DNA of 64,000 bases from assembly GCA_963656065.1 (NCBI GenBank), contig CAVKGV010000001.1, positions 310,001 to 374,000 on the forward strand, in the 5' to 3' direction. The position numbers and the translations under genes are program-made. The stretch comes from Hallerella sp963656065. Its GTDB lineage: Bacteria > Fibrobacterota > Fibrobacteria > Fibrobacterales > Fibrobacteraceae. The notes beneath the pieces were generated by a model, which had not been told where the DNA came from, made no database searches, and saw nothing but the letters and a program-made list of their open reading frames with translations. Positions 16,346 to 24,415 of this stretch are shown here, piece after piece (position 1 is the first letter of the stretch; the number at the start of each line of letters is the position of its first letter).

Positions 16346-17416
16346 ATGGATATGGATTTTACAACCCTGCAGCTTCCGCGGGAAATTTCCCCGGAAACTC
16401 TCGTAAGCATCCAGAAAAGCTGTTCCCGGATTTTTTCGAAAGGGAACCTGCGTCTGGACGGCTCGTCGCTTGCCCGTCTAGACTTCCTCGGCGAATCGCT
16501 TCTCGCCGGGCTCGAAATCCGCGCAAGAGAATTGAACAGAAAGCTCGTCCTTGCCGGCTTTTCCCCCGAACTGAAAAAGCAGATTTCACAGATAACGGTC
16601 CACACCGTCCCTGCCAAGGAACCCGAAAACAAGATGGGCCTAATAGAAAAACTTGGCGATTACGGGTTCTTTCTCTTCAGCGGACTCAAGACTTTTTTCT
16701 ACCTGCTGTCCGAAAGCCTCTACTGGACAGTCTTCAAACCTTTTGACAAACAACGGCTTCCTTTCCGCGGCACGGCTCTCCAGCTGCTTCGCCTCGGCAG
16801 CGAAGCCTGCGGCATCGTCTTTCTTCTGGTCTTCTTAATCGCTTTTACATTAGCCGTCCAGAGCGCAAGCATGCTGAACGCCGTCGGAGCGGCTTCGTAC
16901 CTTTCGTCGGGACTCGGCTTCCTTATGTTCGCGGAAATCGGGCCGCTCCTCACGTCAATAATCCTCGCCGGACGCTCGGGAAGTTCCATCACGGCGGAAA
17001 TTGCGAGCATGACCGTCGCCGAAGAGATCAAGGCTCTCCGCACGATGGGAATCCAGCCTATCCAATACCTGGTCCTTCCGAAGTTCAAGGCGATGTGCAT
17101 CGCCGTGCCGTTACTCTCCTTCTGCGCGTCCATCCTCGGATGCCTCGCGGGCCTCATCGTCGCCGACATGCTTTGCGAAGTTTCCCCTATCAATTACTGG
17201 TTCTCGCTGAAGGACGGCATCACGCTCCTGCTGATTGCGAAAAGCATGATAAAGTCCCTGGTTTTCGCCTGGATAATCACGCTCGTCGCCGCCCAGAAAG
17301 GGATGAATGTCCGCGGAGGAGCCGATGCGGTCGGAAAAGCGACGACATCCTGCGTCGTCACGTCCATTTCGGGCATCATCATCGCCGACGCGATATTCTC
17401 CTTCATCTATTACTAA
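16346..17416 (+). CDS. mlaE: MlaE-type ABC transporter permease with N-terminal STAS domain
   Basis: A 356-residue inner-membrane permease of a lipid-transport ABC system. Residues 1-95 form a STAS-like domain (RLDGSSLARLDFLGESLLAG), the part that is the separate MlaB protein in E. coli. Residues about 110-356 are the MlaE domain with its helices and the conserved cytoplasmic coupling segment (GRSGSSITAEIASMTVAEEI, then ALRTMGIQPIQYLVLPK). ATG 16346 lies 8 nt after TAAATT (16332-16337). The following genes encode the ATPase, the MCE protein and a lipoprotein. Confidence 0.92.
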   Translation: MDMDFTTLQLPREISPETLVSIQKSCSRIFSKGNLRLDGSSLARLDFLGESLLAGLEIRARELNRKLVLAGFSPELKKQISQITVHTVPAKEPENKMGLIEKLGDYGFFLFSGLKTFFYLLSESLYWTVFKPFDKQRLPFRGTALQLLRLGSEACGIVFLLVFLIAFTLAVQSASMLNAVGAASYLSSGLGFLMFAEIGPLLTSIILAGRSGSSITAEIASMTVAEEIKALRTMGIQPIQYLVLPKFKAMCIAVPLLSFCASILGCLAGLIVADMLCEVSPINYWFSLKDGITLLLIAKSMIKSLVFAWIITLVAAQKGMNVRGGADAVGKATTSCVVTSISGIIIADAIFSFIYY

Positions 17417-17428
17417 GCGGGCTCATCC

Positions 17429-18211
17429 ATGGAAGCGGTTCTCCAAGTCAAGCATTTGCGCGCCGGATACGGTCGGAAGACCATCCTCCGGAACGTTTCC
17501 TTTTCGGTCGCCCCCCGCGAAATCCGCCTGATTCTCGGGGAATCGGGTTCCGGCAAATCGACGCTCCTGAACAATGTACTGAAACTTGAACACATCAAGT
17601 CCGGCTCCATTTCGTATTTCGGGCATGAAATCCCGATGCGCGAACCGATTCCCGATTCTATCCGCCGGCGTACAGGCGTTCTTTTCCAGGGTGGAGCTCT
17701 CCTCACGAGCCTGACCGTCGCCCAGAACGTCGAACTTCCCCTGCGGCGCAGCTACCCGACCCTTTCCCAAAGGACGCTAGACGAAATCGCGGCGGACCGC
17801 CTAGAAAAAGTACATCTGCTGAACGCCTTCTACAAGTTTCCGTCCGAACTTTCCGGCGGTATGAGAAAGCGCGCCGCACTCGCCCGGGCAATCGCCTTTG
17901 AACCGGAACTTCTCTTTTGCGACGAGCCGTCCGCGGGACTCGACCCGGTCACATCCCGTTCCCTCGACGAACTTCTGCTCGAACTGCGCGACACGCTGGG
18001 CGTTTCCGTCGTCGTCGTTTCGCACGAACTCGAAAGCATCCGAACCATCTGCGACAAGTTCATCTATCTCGAACGCGGGCTCGTCCTGATGGACGCCACG
18101 CTAGACGAAGGACTTCATTCCGAAATCCCCGAAATCCGGGACTTTTTTTCGCGGAGCTTCCGAAAATCCGCCGAAAGCCGCGAACTTATCCATTTTGAAT
18201 TTGAGGACTGA
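17429..18211 (+). CDS. mlaF: MlaF-type ABC transporter ATP-binding protein
   Basis: A 260-residue ATPase subunit that powers the MlaE permease. Motifs: Walker A GESGSGKS (37-44), signature LSGGMRKR, Walker B LLFCDEPSAGLDP and the H-loop VVSHE. The GMRKR signature is typical of the MCE-linked ATPase group. It lies 12 nt after mlaE and 8 nt before the MCE gene. All catalytic residues are present. Confidence 0.93.
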   Translation: MEAVLQVKHLRAGYGRKTILRNVSFSVAPREIRLILGESGSGKSTLLNNVLKLEHIKSGSISYFGHEIPMREPIPDSIRRRTGVLFQGGALLTSLTVAQNVELPLRRSYPTLSQRTLDEIAADRLEKVHLLNAFYKFPSELSGGMRKRAALARAIAFEPELLFCDEPSAGLDPVTSRSLDELLLELRDTLGVSVVVVSHELESIRTICDKFIYLERGLVLMDATLDEGLHSEIPEIRDFFSRSFRKSAESRELIHFEFED

Positions 18212-18219
18212 AAACTTTT

Positions 18220-19143
18220 ATGGACACGACAAGAACAGAACGAATCCGACTAGGAATTTTTCTCCTGATTTGCCTCGGGACTGCAATCGGCTTCACCGTA
18301 TTCATCGCCCAGCAGCAGCTTTCGAACAAGAAGACGCATTACTACACGGTGTTTTCCGAATCCGTCATCGGACTTTCCGTCGATGCGAAAGTCATGCTGA
18401 ACGGAATCGAAGTCGGAAACGTGGGAAGAATCTACATCGACAGCACCAATCTCGGAAATGTCGTCGTCGAGTTCGACGTCCAGAAAGGCACCCCGATCAA
18501 GACCGGAACCCGCGCCCAGATGACAAACGGCATTTCGCTCACCGGCAAAAAGGACCTGGTGCTTTCCGGCGGCCAGGTGACAGAACCGGACATTCCCGAA
18601 GGCGGCTTGGTTCTCGCCGGGACAAACGTTTTCACGAAAATTTCCGGCAAGGCGGAATCTACCGTGGAAAACCTGAACGAAATTTTCGACAAGCTAGGCA
18701 AGATTCTTTCCGAAGAAAACGCAGCGCGCATCGAAAATACGCTCAAGAATCTGGAACGCGCAAGCGCAAACACAAGCAAAATAACCCAAAGCGCCGAAAA
18801 ACCGCTCCGGGAAATTGAATCTTCTGCAGCCTCCCTCCATAAAATTCTAAGCGATGTCGAAAAGGCGGAACTAGCCCAGAAGCTCGAACAGGACATGCTC
18901 CTCATCCAGAACAAAATCCAGGATATCGACACGAAGACCATCAATGCGGACCTTGTTTCCACACTCGCCGCCATCCGCGGTCTCACGGATCGCACGGACC
19001 TTTTCCTCTACAACACGCAGAGCGACGTCTCCGAAATTCTAGACAAGCTCAGCACGGTCCTTTCGAACCTCTCCGAATTCTCCCAGAAGATTCGCCAGAA
19101 TCCGTCAGCGCTTATCCGCTCCGAAAAAAAATCCGGTCGTTAA
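18220..19143 (+). CDS. mlaD: MlaD family (MCE) substrate-binding protein
   Basis: A 307-residue periplasmic protein anchored by one N-terminal helix (IRLGIFLLICLGTAIGFTVFI). The MCE domain covers about residues 38-118 (YTVFSESVIGLSVDAKVMLNGIEVG in part). It is followed by a long coiled-coil tail, which in larger MCE proteins forms a tube across the periplasm. It should form the hexameric ring that receives lipid from or gives lipid to MlaE. It is third gene of the operon. Confidence 0.9.
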   Translation: MDTTRTERIRLGIFLLICLGTAIGFTVFIAQQQLSNKKTHYYTVFSESVIGLSVDAKVMLNGIEVGNVGRIYIDSTNLGNVVVEFDVQKGTPIKTGTRAQMTNGISLTGKKDLVLSGGQVTEPDIPEGGLVLAGTNVFTKISGKAESTVENLNEIFDKLGKILSEENAARIENTLKNLERASANTSKITQSAEKPLREIESSAASLHKILSDVEKAELAQKLEQDMLLIQNKIQDIDTKTINADLVSTLAAIRGLTDRTDLFLYNTQSDVSEILDKLSTVLSNLSEFSQKIRQNPSALIRSEKKSGR

Positions 19144-19158
19144 ACACGAGGCATCCCG

Positions 19159-19785
19159 ATGAAAAAGACATTCCCAATTCTCTGCTCGCTCACGGCTCTC
19201 CTCCTTTTCGGTTGCGCCGGAAGCTCCACTCAAAACCGCTACTATACGCTCGCAAGCGAAAGCTCTTTCCAAGCGACGAGCGGCACGCCCTACAGGCTTG
19301 TCGTCAAGAAGTTCTCCGTCGATCCCGCTTACAGCCAGCCGAACATCGTCTATCGGGAATCCCCCTACGAGTTCATGTCCTACGGAAACGACTTCTGGGC
19401 AAGCTCGCCCGAGCACCAGGTGGCAAATACGGTCGCAAGTCTCATGAAGGAAAGCGGACTCTTTGCGCAGGTGGAACGCCGGGCGTCGGAAATTCCCGAC
19501 TTGGAACTCTCGGGCTACCTGAACGCTATCGAGGAAATCGATTCGGATTCTTCGGAAACCTTTGCCCGGGTCGCCTTGGAATTCACGCTTCGAAACGGCA
19601 AGACGGGAAAAACGATCTGGAAGCGCGCCTATGACGAAAAGGAGAAGCTCAAAAAGCGAACGCCGCTCGAAGTCGCCAGGGCGTCATCCGTCCTTGTAAC
19701 GCGCTACGCCGAGGATGCCGTCCGGGAAATCGGGAAAATTCTCGCCGAAACCCCGCAAGAGGAAACCGAATCAGAAAATCCGTAA
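19159..19785 (+). CDS. PqiC-like ABC transport auxiliary lipoprotein
   Basis: A 208-residue lipoprotein (signal ending LFGC, Cys19) of the ABC-type transport auxiliary component family (DUF330/PqiC). Recognisable are RYYTL just after the lipid anchor, YRLVVKKFSVDPAYSQPNIV, and the later ARASSVLVTRYAEDAVREIG helix. In MCE systems such lipoproteins sit on the inner face of the outer membrane and complete the trans-envelope path. It follows mlaD by 15 nt. Confidence 0.82.
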   Translation: MKKTFPILCSLTALLLFGCAGSSTQNRYYTLASESSFQATSGTPYRLVVKKFSVDPAYSQPNIVYRESPYEFMSYGNDFWASSPEHQVANTVASLMKESGLFAQVERRASEIPDLELSGYLNAIEEIDSDSSETFARVALEFTLRNGKTGKTIWKRAYDEKEKLKKRTPLEVARASSVLVTRYAEDAVREIGKILAETPQEETESENP

Positions 19786-19840
19786 GACATCCGTCCTAAA
19801 AATTTCTTATTTTTTAAAGGCAACTCTTTTAGGAGCGACT

Positions 19841-20269
19841 ATGAAATTTTACAAATTCATTGCCATCGGGCTTTCCGCACTCGCCCTTTCGGCCTGCAAC
19901 AGCCGGTATTCGTCATCCGTCCTTGTCGAACGCGGCGTCGAGCAGTATGAGCGCGAATACTTCGCCACCAAGGAAAGCATGGGCATCGAAAAGCGCCTCA
20001 AGGACATTTTCCTCCAGGGCTATATCGAAGAGGGCATGACCCAGGAAATGGTAAACCTGCTCTGGGGACCTCCCGATCGCGAAATGCAGGAAGGCTACGT
20101 CTGGGAATATCTCACCCGCGACGGCCAACTGATCACGCGGCTCAAATGGAAAAAGCCCGAAACGGTCCGCATGAAAGGCTACGAAGACGAGCTGATCCTC
20201 GACAAAATCGAAGGCGACCGCTACGGCGGATCCGAACCGCCCAAGGCAAGCCTCGAATCGGCCTACTAA
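19841..20269 (+). CDS. BamE/SmpA-like lipoprotein
   Basis: A 142-residue lipoprotein (lipobox LSAC, Cys19). The central segment EEGMTQEMVNLLWGPPDREM is the typical fold of small outer-membrane lipoproteins of the SmpA/BamE/OmlA type (GM-T-xx-V-xxLLGPPxR), followed by YVWEYL strands. A role in barrel assembly is possible but not shown; many proteins with this fold have other tasks. AGGAG precedes ATG 19841. A terminator follows, so it may close the Mla-type operon. Confidence 0.7.
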   Translation: MKFYKFIAIGLSALALSACNSRYSSSVLVERGVEQYEREYFATKESMGIEKRLKDIFLQGYIEEGMTQEMVNLLWGPPDREMQEGYVWEYLTRDGQLITRLKWKKPETVRMKGYEDELILDKIEGDRYGGSEPPKASLESAY

Positions 20270-20287
20270 AAACAGGATTTCATCTCG

Positions 20288-20317
20288 GCGTTGTCTCCGC
20301 ACGGCAACGCTTTTTTT
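20288..20317 (+). terminator. Rho-independent terminator of the Mla-type operon
   Basis: GCGTTGTC pairs with GGCAACGC (one G-T pair) around a 7-nt loop, followed by seven T residues. TAAATT (20319-20324), a probable -10 box of tpiA, begins immediately after it. Confidence 0.8.
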
Positions 20318-20364
20318 CTAAATTCACAGCGAAAATTTTAACCCTATCGAAGGAGTTTATCAAT

Positions 20365-21129
20365 ATGCGTCAGTACATCATTGCTGGTAACTGGAAGATG
20401 AACAAGACCGTGAGCGAAAGCGTTCAGCTCGCGAAAGATATCGTCGAAGCGGTCAAGGACGTGAAGAAGACCGAAGTCGTCATCGCTCCGACATACCTCG
20501 CCGCAGCGAAGGTCGCCGATGTCATCAAGGGTTCGAACGTCAAGCTCGCCATCCAGGACATCCACTGGAAGGACCAGGGCGCCTACACCGGAAAGGTTTC
20601 CGTTGACATGGTGAAGGAAATCGGTGCCGACTATATCATCATCGGACACTCCGAGCAGCGCCAGTATTTCCACGAGACCGAAGAAACCGTGAACCTCAAG
20701 GTCAAGAAGACCCTCGAAGCGGGCATCAAGGTCATCATCTGCATCGGCGAAACCCTCGCCCAGCGCGAAGCGGGAACCCTCAAAGAAGTCCTCGGACTCC
20801 AGATCAAGGGTGCGCTCCAGGGCATTTCCGCGGAAGATGTGGACAAGAACGTTGTTCTCGCCTACGAACCGGTCTGGGCTATCGGAACCGGCAAGACGGC
20901 AACCGACGAACAAGCGGAAGAGGCTCATGCCTACATCCGTTCCGTCATCCAGGAACTCTACGGAGAAAAAGTCGCCGAAGACATGCGCATCCAGTACGGC
21001 GGATCGATGAAAGGCGCAAACGCCGCGGGTCTCCTTGCCCAGAAGGACATTGACGGTGGCCTGATTGGCGGTGCCGGTCTGAAGGCGAACACCTTCAAGG
21101 AAATCATTGACGCTGCCGAAGCGAAGTAA
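20365..21129 (+). CDS. tpiA: triosephosphate isomerase
   Basis: Glycolytic enzyme converting dihydroxyacetone phosphate and glyceraldehyde-3-phosphate. The 254-residue length is normal. Catalytic Lys11 (GNWKMN), His95 (IIIGHSEQR) and Glu168 (AYEPVWAIGTG) are present, as is the phosphate-binding loop near GGSMKGANA and GGLIGGAGL. AAGGAG precedes ATG 20365. secG follows after 27 nt, a common neighbour pair in bacteria. Confidence 0.97.
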   Translation: MRQYIIAGNWKMNKTVSESVQLAKDIVEAVKDVKKTEVVIAPTYLAAAKVADVIKGSNVKLAIQDIHWKDQGAYTGKVSVDMVKEIGADYIIIGHSEQRQYFHETEETVNLKVKKTLEAGIKVIICIGETLAQREAGTLKEVLGLQIKGALQGISAEDVDKNVVLAYEPVWAIGTGKTATDEQAEEAHAYIRSVIQELYGEKVAEDMRIQYGGSMKGANAAGLLAQKDIDGGLIGGAGLKANTFKEIIDAAEAK

Positions 21130-21156
21130 ATTCATTACAAACTTTCAGGAATCACT

Positions 21157-21534
21157 ATGTCAACACTTTTTTGGGTCGGAATCGTCATTCACGTTTTCCT
21201 TTGCCTGTTTCTCATTCTCCTGGTTCTCCTGCAAAATGACAAGATGGGCGGTCTCGCCGGACTTGGCGGCATGACATCGCAGTCTGCATTCTCTACCGCA
21301 GGCGCCGCGACTTTTGTCCAGAAGCTCACGCGGGTTGTCGGCATCATCTATTTGGTGCTCGTCTTCTGCCTTGGGTATATGACCATCCAGGAAGACCGTT
21401 CGACAAAGACGACTTCGGCCCTGAAGCAGTCCGCAGAGCAGTCGGCGGCAAAGCAAGCCGTTCCGCAGCTCCCGGCGACAACGATTCCTGTTGAAAATTC
21501 TCAAGAAAACCCCTTGACAAGCCCAGCGCAATAA
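21157..21534 (+). CDS. secG: preprotein translocase subunit SecG
   Basis: Small accessory subunit of the SecYEG channel, 125 residues. Two membrane helices (GIVIHVFLCLFLILLVLLQ and VVGIIYLVLVFCLGYM) flank the conserved loop KMGGLAGLGGMTSQSAFSTA, the signature of SecG. The Gln/Ala-rich C-terminal tail is variable in the family. CAGGA precedes the ATG. The promoter of the following tRNA overlaps the last codons of this gene. Confidence 0.93.
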   Translation: MSTLFWVGIVIHVFLCLFLILLVLLQNDKMGGLAGLGGMTSQSAFSTAGAATFVQKLTRVVGIIYLVLVFCLGYMTIQEDRSTKTTSALKQSAEQSAAKQAVPQLPATTIPVENSQENPLTSPAQ

Positions 21535-21542
21535 ACTATATT
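21514..21542 (+). promoter_or_regulatory. sigma-70-type promoter of tRNA-Leu
   Basis: TTGACA (21514-21519) and TATATT (21537-21542) are separated by exactly 17 nt. The -35 box lies inside the last codons of secG and the -10 box just after its stop. The tRNA begins 21 nt after the -10 box. Confidence 0.85.
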
Positions 21543-21563
21543 TGGTCTGTCAATGATTCTAAC

Positions 21564-21647
21564 GCGGTCGTGGTGGAATTGGTAGACACGCTAGCTTGAG
21601 GTGCTAGTGCGGGCAACCGCTTGACAGTTCAAGTCTGTCCGACCGCA
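21564..21647 (+). tRNA. tRNA-Leu (anticodon GAG)
   Basis: Acceptor stem GCGGTCG (21564-21570) pairs with CGACCGC (21640-21646); discriminator base is A. The anticodon stem CTAGC/GCTAG holds the loop TTGAGGT, giving anticodon GAG (21598-21600). A long variable arm and TTCAAGT in the T-loop fit a class II leucine tRNA. The CCA end is not encoded. Confidence 0.95.
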
Positions 21648-21648
21648 T

Positions 21649-21686
21649 AAGGGTCCGGTTTCTTTTGAAACCGGACCCTTTGCTTT
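21649..21686 (+). terminator. terminator after tRNA-Leu
   Basis: A perfect 14-bp stem (AAGGGTCCGGTTTC with its complement) closed by a TTTT loop, followed by a T-rich stretch. It begins 2 nt after the tRNA. Confidence 0.88.
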
Positions 21687-21710
21687 ATACAGAAACATAT
21701 ATCCCGAGCT

Positions 21711-21743
21711 TTTGATTGCTCCAAAAAATTTGGAGCAATCAAA
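21711..21743. repeat. perfect 15-bp inverted repeat
   Basis: TTTGATTGCTCCAAA and its exact complement are separated by AAA. No T run follows on either strand, so it is unlikely to be a simple terminator. Further on, TTTCGT-TTAT-ACGAAA (about 21765-21780) is a smaller palindrome and the segment up to 21890 is very AT-rich. Possible operator or RNA structure before the pseudouridine synthase gene. Confidence 0.75.
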
Positions 21744-21873
21744 GCATTCAGAATTTAATTTATGCGGATTCATTTCGTTTATACGAAATCCGTTAATTTG
21801 TACGACTAATTTAATTTGTATGAAATCCCGACACAAGCAACAGCGGATTCGTTTTTACATCGCGAGCGGTTTC

Positions 21874-21902
21874 TTGCTTTGAATAAATTAAATTCCTATA
21901 TT
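21874..21902 (+). promoter_or_regulatory. promoter of rluE-type gene, leaderless
   Basis: TTGCTT (21874-21879) and TATATT (21897-21902) are 17 nt apart. The start codon is only 8 nt after the -10 box, so transcription should begin at or next to the ATG. Confidence 0.7.
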
Positions 21903-21910
21903 TTTCCCCA

Positions 21911-22459
21911 ATGCCTGTCATCCTTTTCAACAAACCGTTCGGCGTCCTCAGCCAGTTTACACCCGAAGGAAACCATCTAGCCTTAGACAGTTTTCACTTT
22001 CCAAAGGACATCTATGCGGCAGGACGGCTCGATCACGACAGCGAAGGCGCCCTGCTCCTTACCGATAACGGCAAGCTTATCAATCGGCTGCTCGACCCCA
22101 AAATGCGCCATCCACGAACTTATCTGGTCCAGGTCGAAGGCGAAATTTCAAGGGAAGCCTTGCAAAGGCTTGAAAGCGGCGTTTTCATCAAAGGATACAG
22201 GACTAGACCGTGCACGGCAAAAGCCGTTCCGCATCCCGATTGGCTATGGGAAAGAAATCCTCCCATCCGAGAAAGGAAAAACATTCCCACGTCTTGGATA
22301 GAGATTACGCTAACCGAAGGCAAAAACAGGCAGGTCCGTCACATGACGGCAGCAGTCGGATTTCCGACACTCCGGCTGGTACGCATCCGGATAGGAAATC
22401 TTTCGCTCGATGGTTTGCAGCCGGGAGAATGGCGCTTCGTTGAAGGGAAAGTATTCTAG
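21911..22459 (+). CDS. rluE: rRNA large-subunit pseudouridine synthase, RluE type
   Basis: A 182-residue enzyme of the RsuA/RluB/E/F family, acting on 23S rRNA (U2457 in E. coli RluE). It carries the catalytic motif GRLDHDSEGALLLT (Asp catalytic), KMRHPRTYLV and the late EGKNRQVRHMTAAVGFPTLR. It lacks an N-terminal S4 domain, which fits RluE rather than RsuA or RluB. No ribosome site is visible; ATG follows the -10 box TATATT by 8 nt. It converges with the SulP gene with only one base between. Confidence 0.9.
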   Translation: MPVILFNKPFGVLSQFTPEGNHLALDSFHFPKDIYAAGRLDHDSEGALLLTDNGKLINRLLDPKMRHPRTYLVQVEGEISREALQRLESGVFIKGYRTRPCTAKAVPHPDWLWERNPPIRERKNIPTSWIEITLTEGKNRQVRHMTAAVGFPTLRLVRIRIGNLSLDGLQPGEWRFVEGKVF

Positions 22460-22460
22460 C

Positions 22461-24356
22461 TCAGCGGAAAAGTCTGTGGAACATTCCTTTCTTTTCGTTT
22501 TCGATTTTGGGAATGTCCTTGGCGGGAATTTCCGAAACGCTCTCGGCGATAACCTCGGTCGTTTCCTCGGCGACTTTCGCATTCGCGTTTTGCGGGACCC
22601 AAGGCTCCTGGACATTGTGTTCCCAATCGACGCTCGGAACTGTCGGACGGGCGGCAACGATCGGAAGACCCAAGATTTCACGGGCGCGGTTTAGAGCGGC
22701 ATCGATATTAGCCAAAACGTTTTGCGCCCCGATATCTTTCAAAAGTCCCGACTTGGAAAGCGCGACGATCGGTTGGGAATGAACGCCCGAAAGCAGAAGT
22801 TGCGTTCCCTCGGAGCGGCACTTGGAAAGCAGCCCCTCGATCATCTGGATACCCGCGGCATCGATCGACGGGACCTGACGCATCCGGAGGATCAGAATCT
22901 TCGGGTGGGAACTGGTCATGTCCAGCGCAGCCTTGAACTTTTCGACAGCGCCAAAGAATAGCGATCCCATGATTTCAAAGACGGCAACTCCATGCGGAAC
23001 ATGACGGCTCGCGATATTGTTCGGATCGGCGAGCTCCTCGTCATCTTCGTGAAGCTCTTCCGTCACATATTCCACTTCCGCCACATCCGACATCCGGCGG
23101 ATAAAGAGTATCGCGGCGAGCAAAACACCCACTTCGATCGCAATCGTCAGGTCCATCACAACGGTCAGGACAAATGTCGCAAGCAGAACCGTCACGTCGC
23201 TCTTGGGCGCACCCTTGACAAGCTTTGCGAAATTCTTGTAGCCGCACATGTTAAATGCGACCTGGAAAAGGACCGCCGCGAGAGCCGCCATCGGAATCAT
23301 TTCCGCATATTTTCCAAAGAGAAGCATTATCAACAGAAGTATCACGGCGTGAACCAGTCCCGAGACAGGACTGACAGCCCCGTTCTTGATGTTCGTCGCC
23401 GTCCGGGCAATCGCCCCGGTCGCCGGAATGCCTCCAAAAATCGGAGAGAGGATGTTCGCAATTCCCTGCCCCATCAGTTCCGTATTCGAACGATGACGCG
23501 TTCCCGTCATGCCGTCTGCGACGACCGCGGAAAGCAGGGATTCAATCGCCCCGAGAATCGCAATCGTGAGCGCAGGCTGGAAAACCTGGCGCATCATTTC
23601 CAGACTGATGTTCGGCAAATGCGGCGTCGGAAATCCTGTCGGAATCAGGTTCTTCGATCCAATCGTCATTACGCCGTGAGCATCGTCCCAACCAAAAATT
23701 TTAACGAGAGCGGTGGCGAGGACAATCGCAATCAGGGACCCAGGAACCTTTGTCGTTACTTTCGGCCAAAAGATGCAGACCAAAAGGGCGAAGATTCCCA
23801 CAATGACCGAATAAAGATTCGTCGAACCGATCGACTTTGCGTACAAGGTAATCTTTCCGATGGCGTCTGCGGGTTCGGAAATTCCTTGCGGAAAATGCAG
23901 TCCCAAAAAATTCGGGACCTGCCCGAGTGCGATGATGATGGCGATGCCCGCCGTAAAGCCGACTGTTACCGGGAACGGGATAAATTTGATGATCGCTCCG
24001 AGCTTTGCAATGCCGAAAATGACAAGCATGACGCCCGCCATGAGCGTCGCTGTTGCAAGCCCGTCGTAGCCGTATTTCGAAACGATTCCATAGACGATGA
24101 CAATGAATGCGCCTGTCGGACCGCCGATCTGGAAACGGCTCCCGCCGAAAAAGGAAATCGCAAAGCCAGCGATAATCGCCGTGTAGAGGCCTTTTTCCGG
24201 TCCCACGCCGCTCGCAATAGCGAACGCAATCGCCAGAGGAAGCGCCAGGATGCCGACAATCAGACCGGACATCAGATCTTTGGCGAAAAGCTGTTTGGAA
24301 TAACCTTTGCGGAGCTGCTTAAAAAGCTCAGGCTCATACATTTGCATCTTTGGCAT
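22461..24356 (-). CDS. SulP family inorganic anion transporter
   Basis: A 631-residue inner-membrane transporter with about 12-14 helices and a C-terminal cytoplasmic STAS domain (about residues 445-555, ILRMRQVPSIDAAGIQMIEG). The SulP core is seen in GILALPLAIAFAIASGVGPE, GGSRFQIGGPTGAFIVIVYG and FGGIPATGAIARTATNIKNG. Substrates in the family include sulfate, bicarbonate and dicarboxylates; this one cannot be assigned. A Pro/Glu-rich tail follows the STAS domain. Start is ATG 24356; a TTG at 24368, 8 nt after TATTTT, is an alternative. Confidence 0.88.
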   Translation of the reverse strand: MPKMQMYEPELFKQLRKGYSKQLFAKDLMSGLIVGILALPLAIAFAIASGVGPEKGLYTAIIAGFAISFFGGSRFQIGGPTGAFIVIVYGIVSKYGYDGLATATLMAGVMLVIFGIAKLGAIIKFIPFPVTVGFTAGIAIIIALGQVPNFLGLHFPQGISEPADAIGKITLYAKSIGSTNLYSVIVGIFALLVCIFWPKVTTKVPGSLIAIVLATALVKIFGWDDAHGVMTIGSKNLIPTGFPTPHLPNISLEMMRQVFQPALTIAILGAIESLLSAVVADGMTGTRHRSNTELMGQGIANILSPIFGGIPATGAIARTATNIKNGAVSPVSGLVHAVILLLIMLLFGKYAEMIPMAALAAVLFQVAFNMCGYKNFAKLVKGAPKSDVTVLLATFVLTVVMDLTIAIEVGVLLAAILFIRRMSDVAEVEYVTEELHEDDEELADPNNIASRHVPHGVAVFEIMGSLFFGAVEKFKAALDMTSSHPKILILRMRQVPSIDAAGIQMIEGLLSKCRSEGTQLLLSGVHSQPIVALSKSGLLKDIGAQNVLANIDAALNRAREILGLPIVAARPTVPSVDWEHNVQEPWVPQNANAKVAEETTEVIAESVSEIPAKDIPKIENEKKGMFHRLFR

Positions 24357-24415
24357 AAGTGCCGCCAAAGGTAGGAAAAATAATCCGCGTTTTAAAGTGT
24401 TTACAAATTATTTTT
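24357..24415 (-). promoter_or_regulatory. probable promoter of the SulP gene
   Basis: On the minus strand TTGTAA and TATTTT are 18 nt apart just before the SulP start. The region is AT-rich and lies between the SulP start and the end of the HAD phosphatase gene. Confidence 0.45.

Noticed and set aside
21591..21836. Minus-strand open frame of 81 codons
   Set aside because: It runs through tRNA-Leu and its terminator and has no protein-like pattern.
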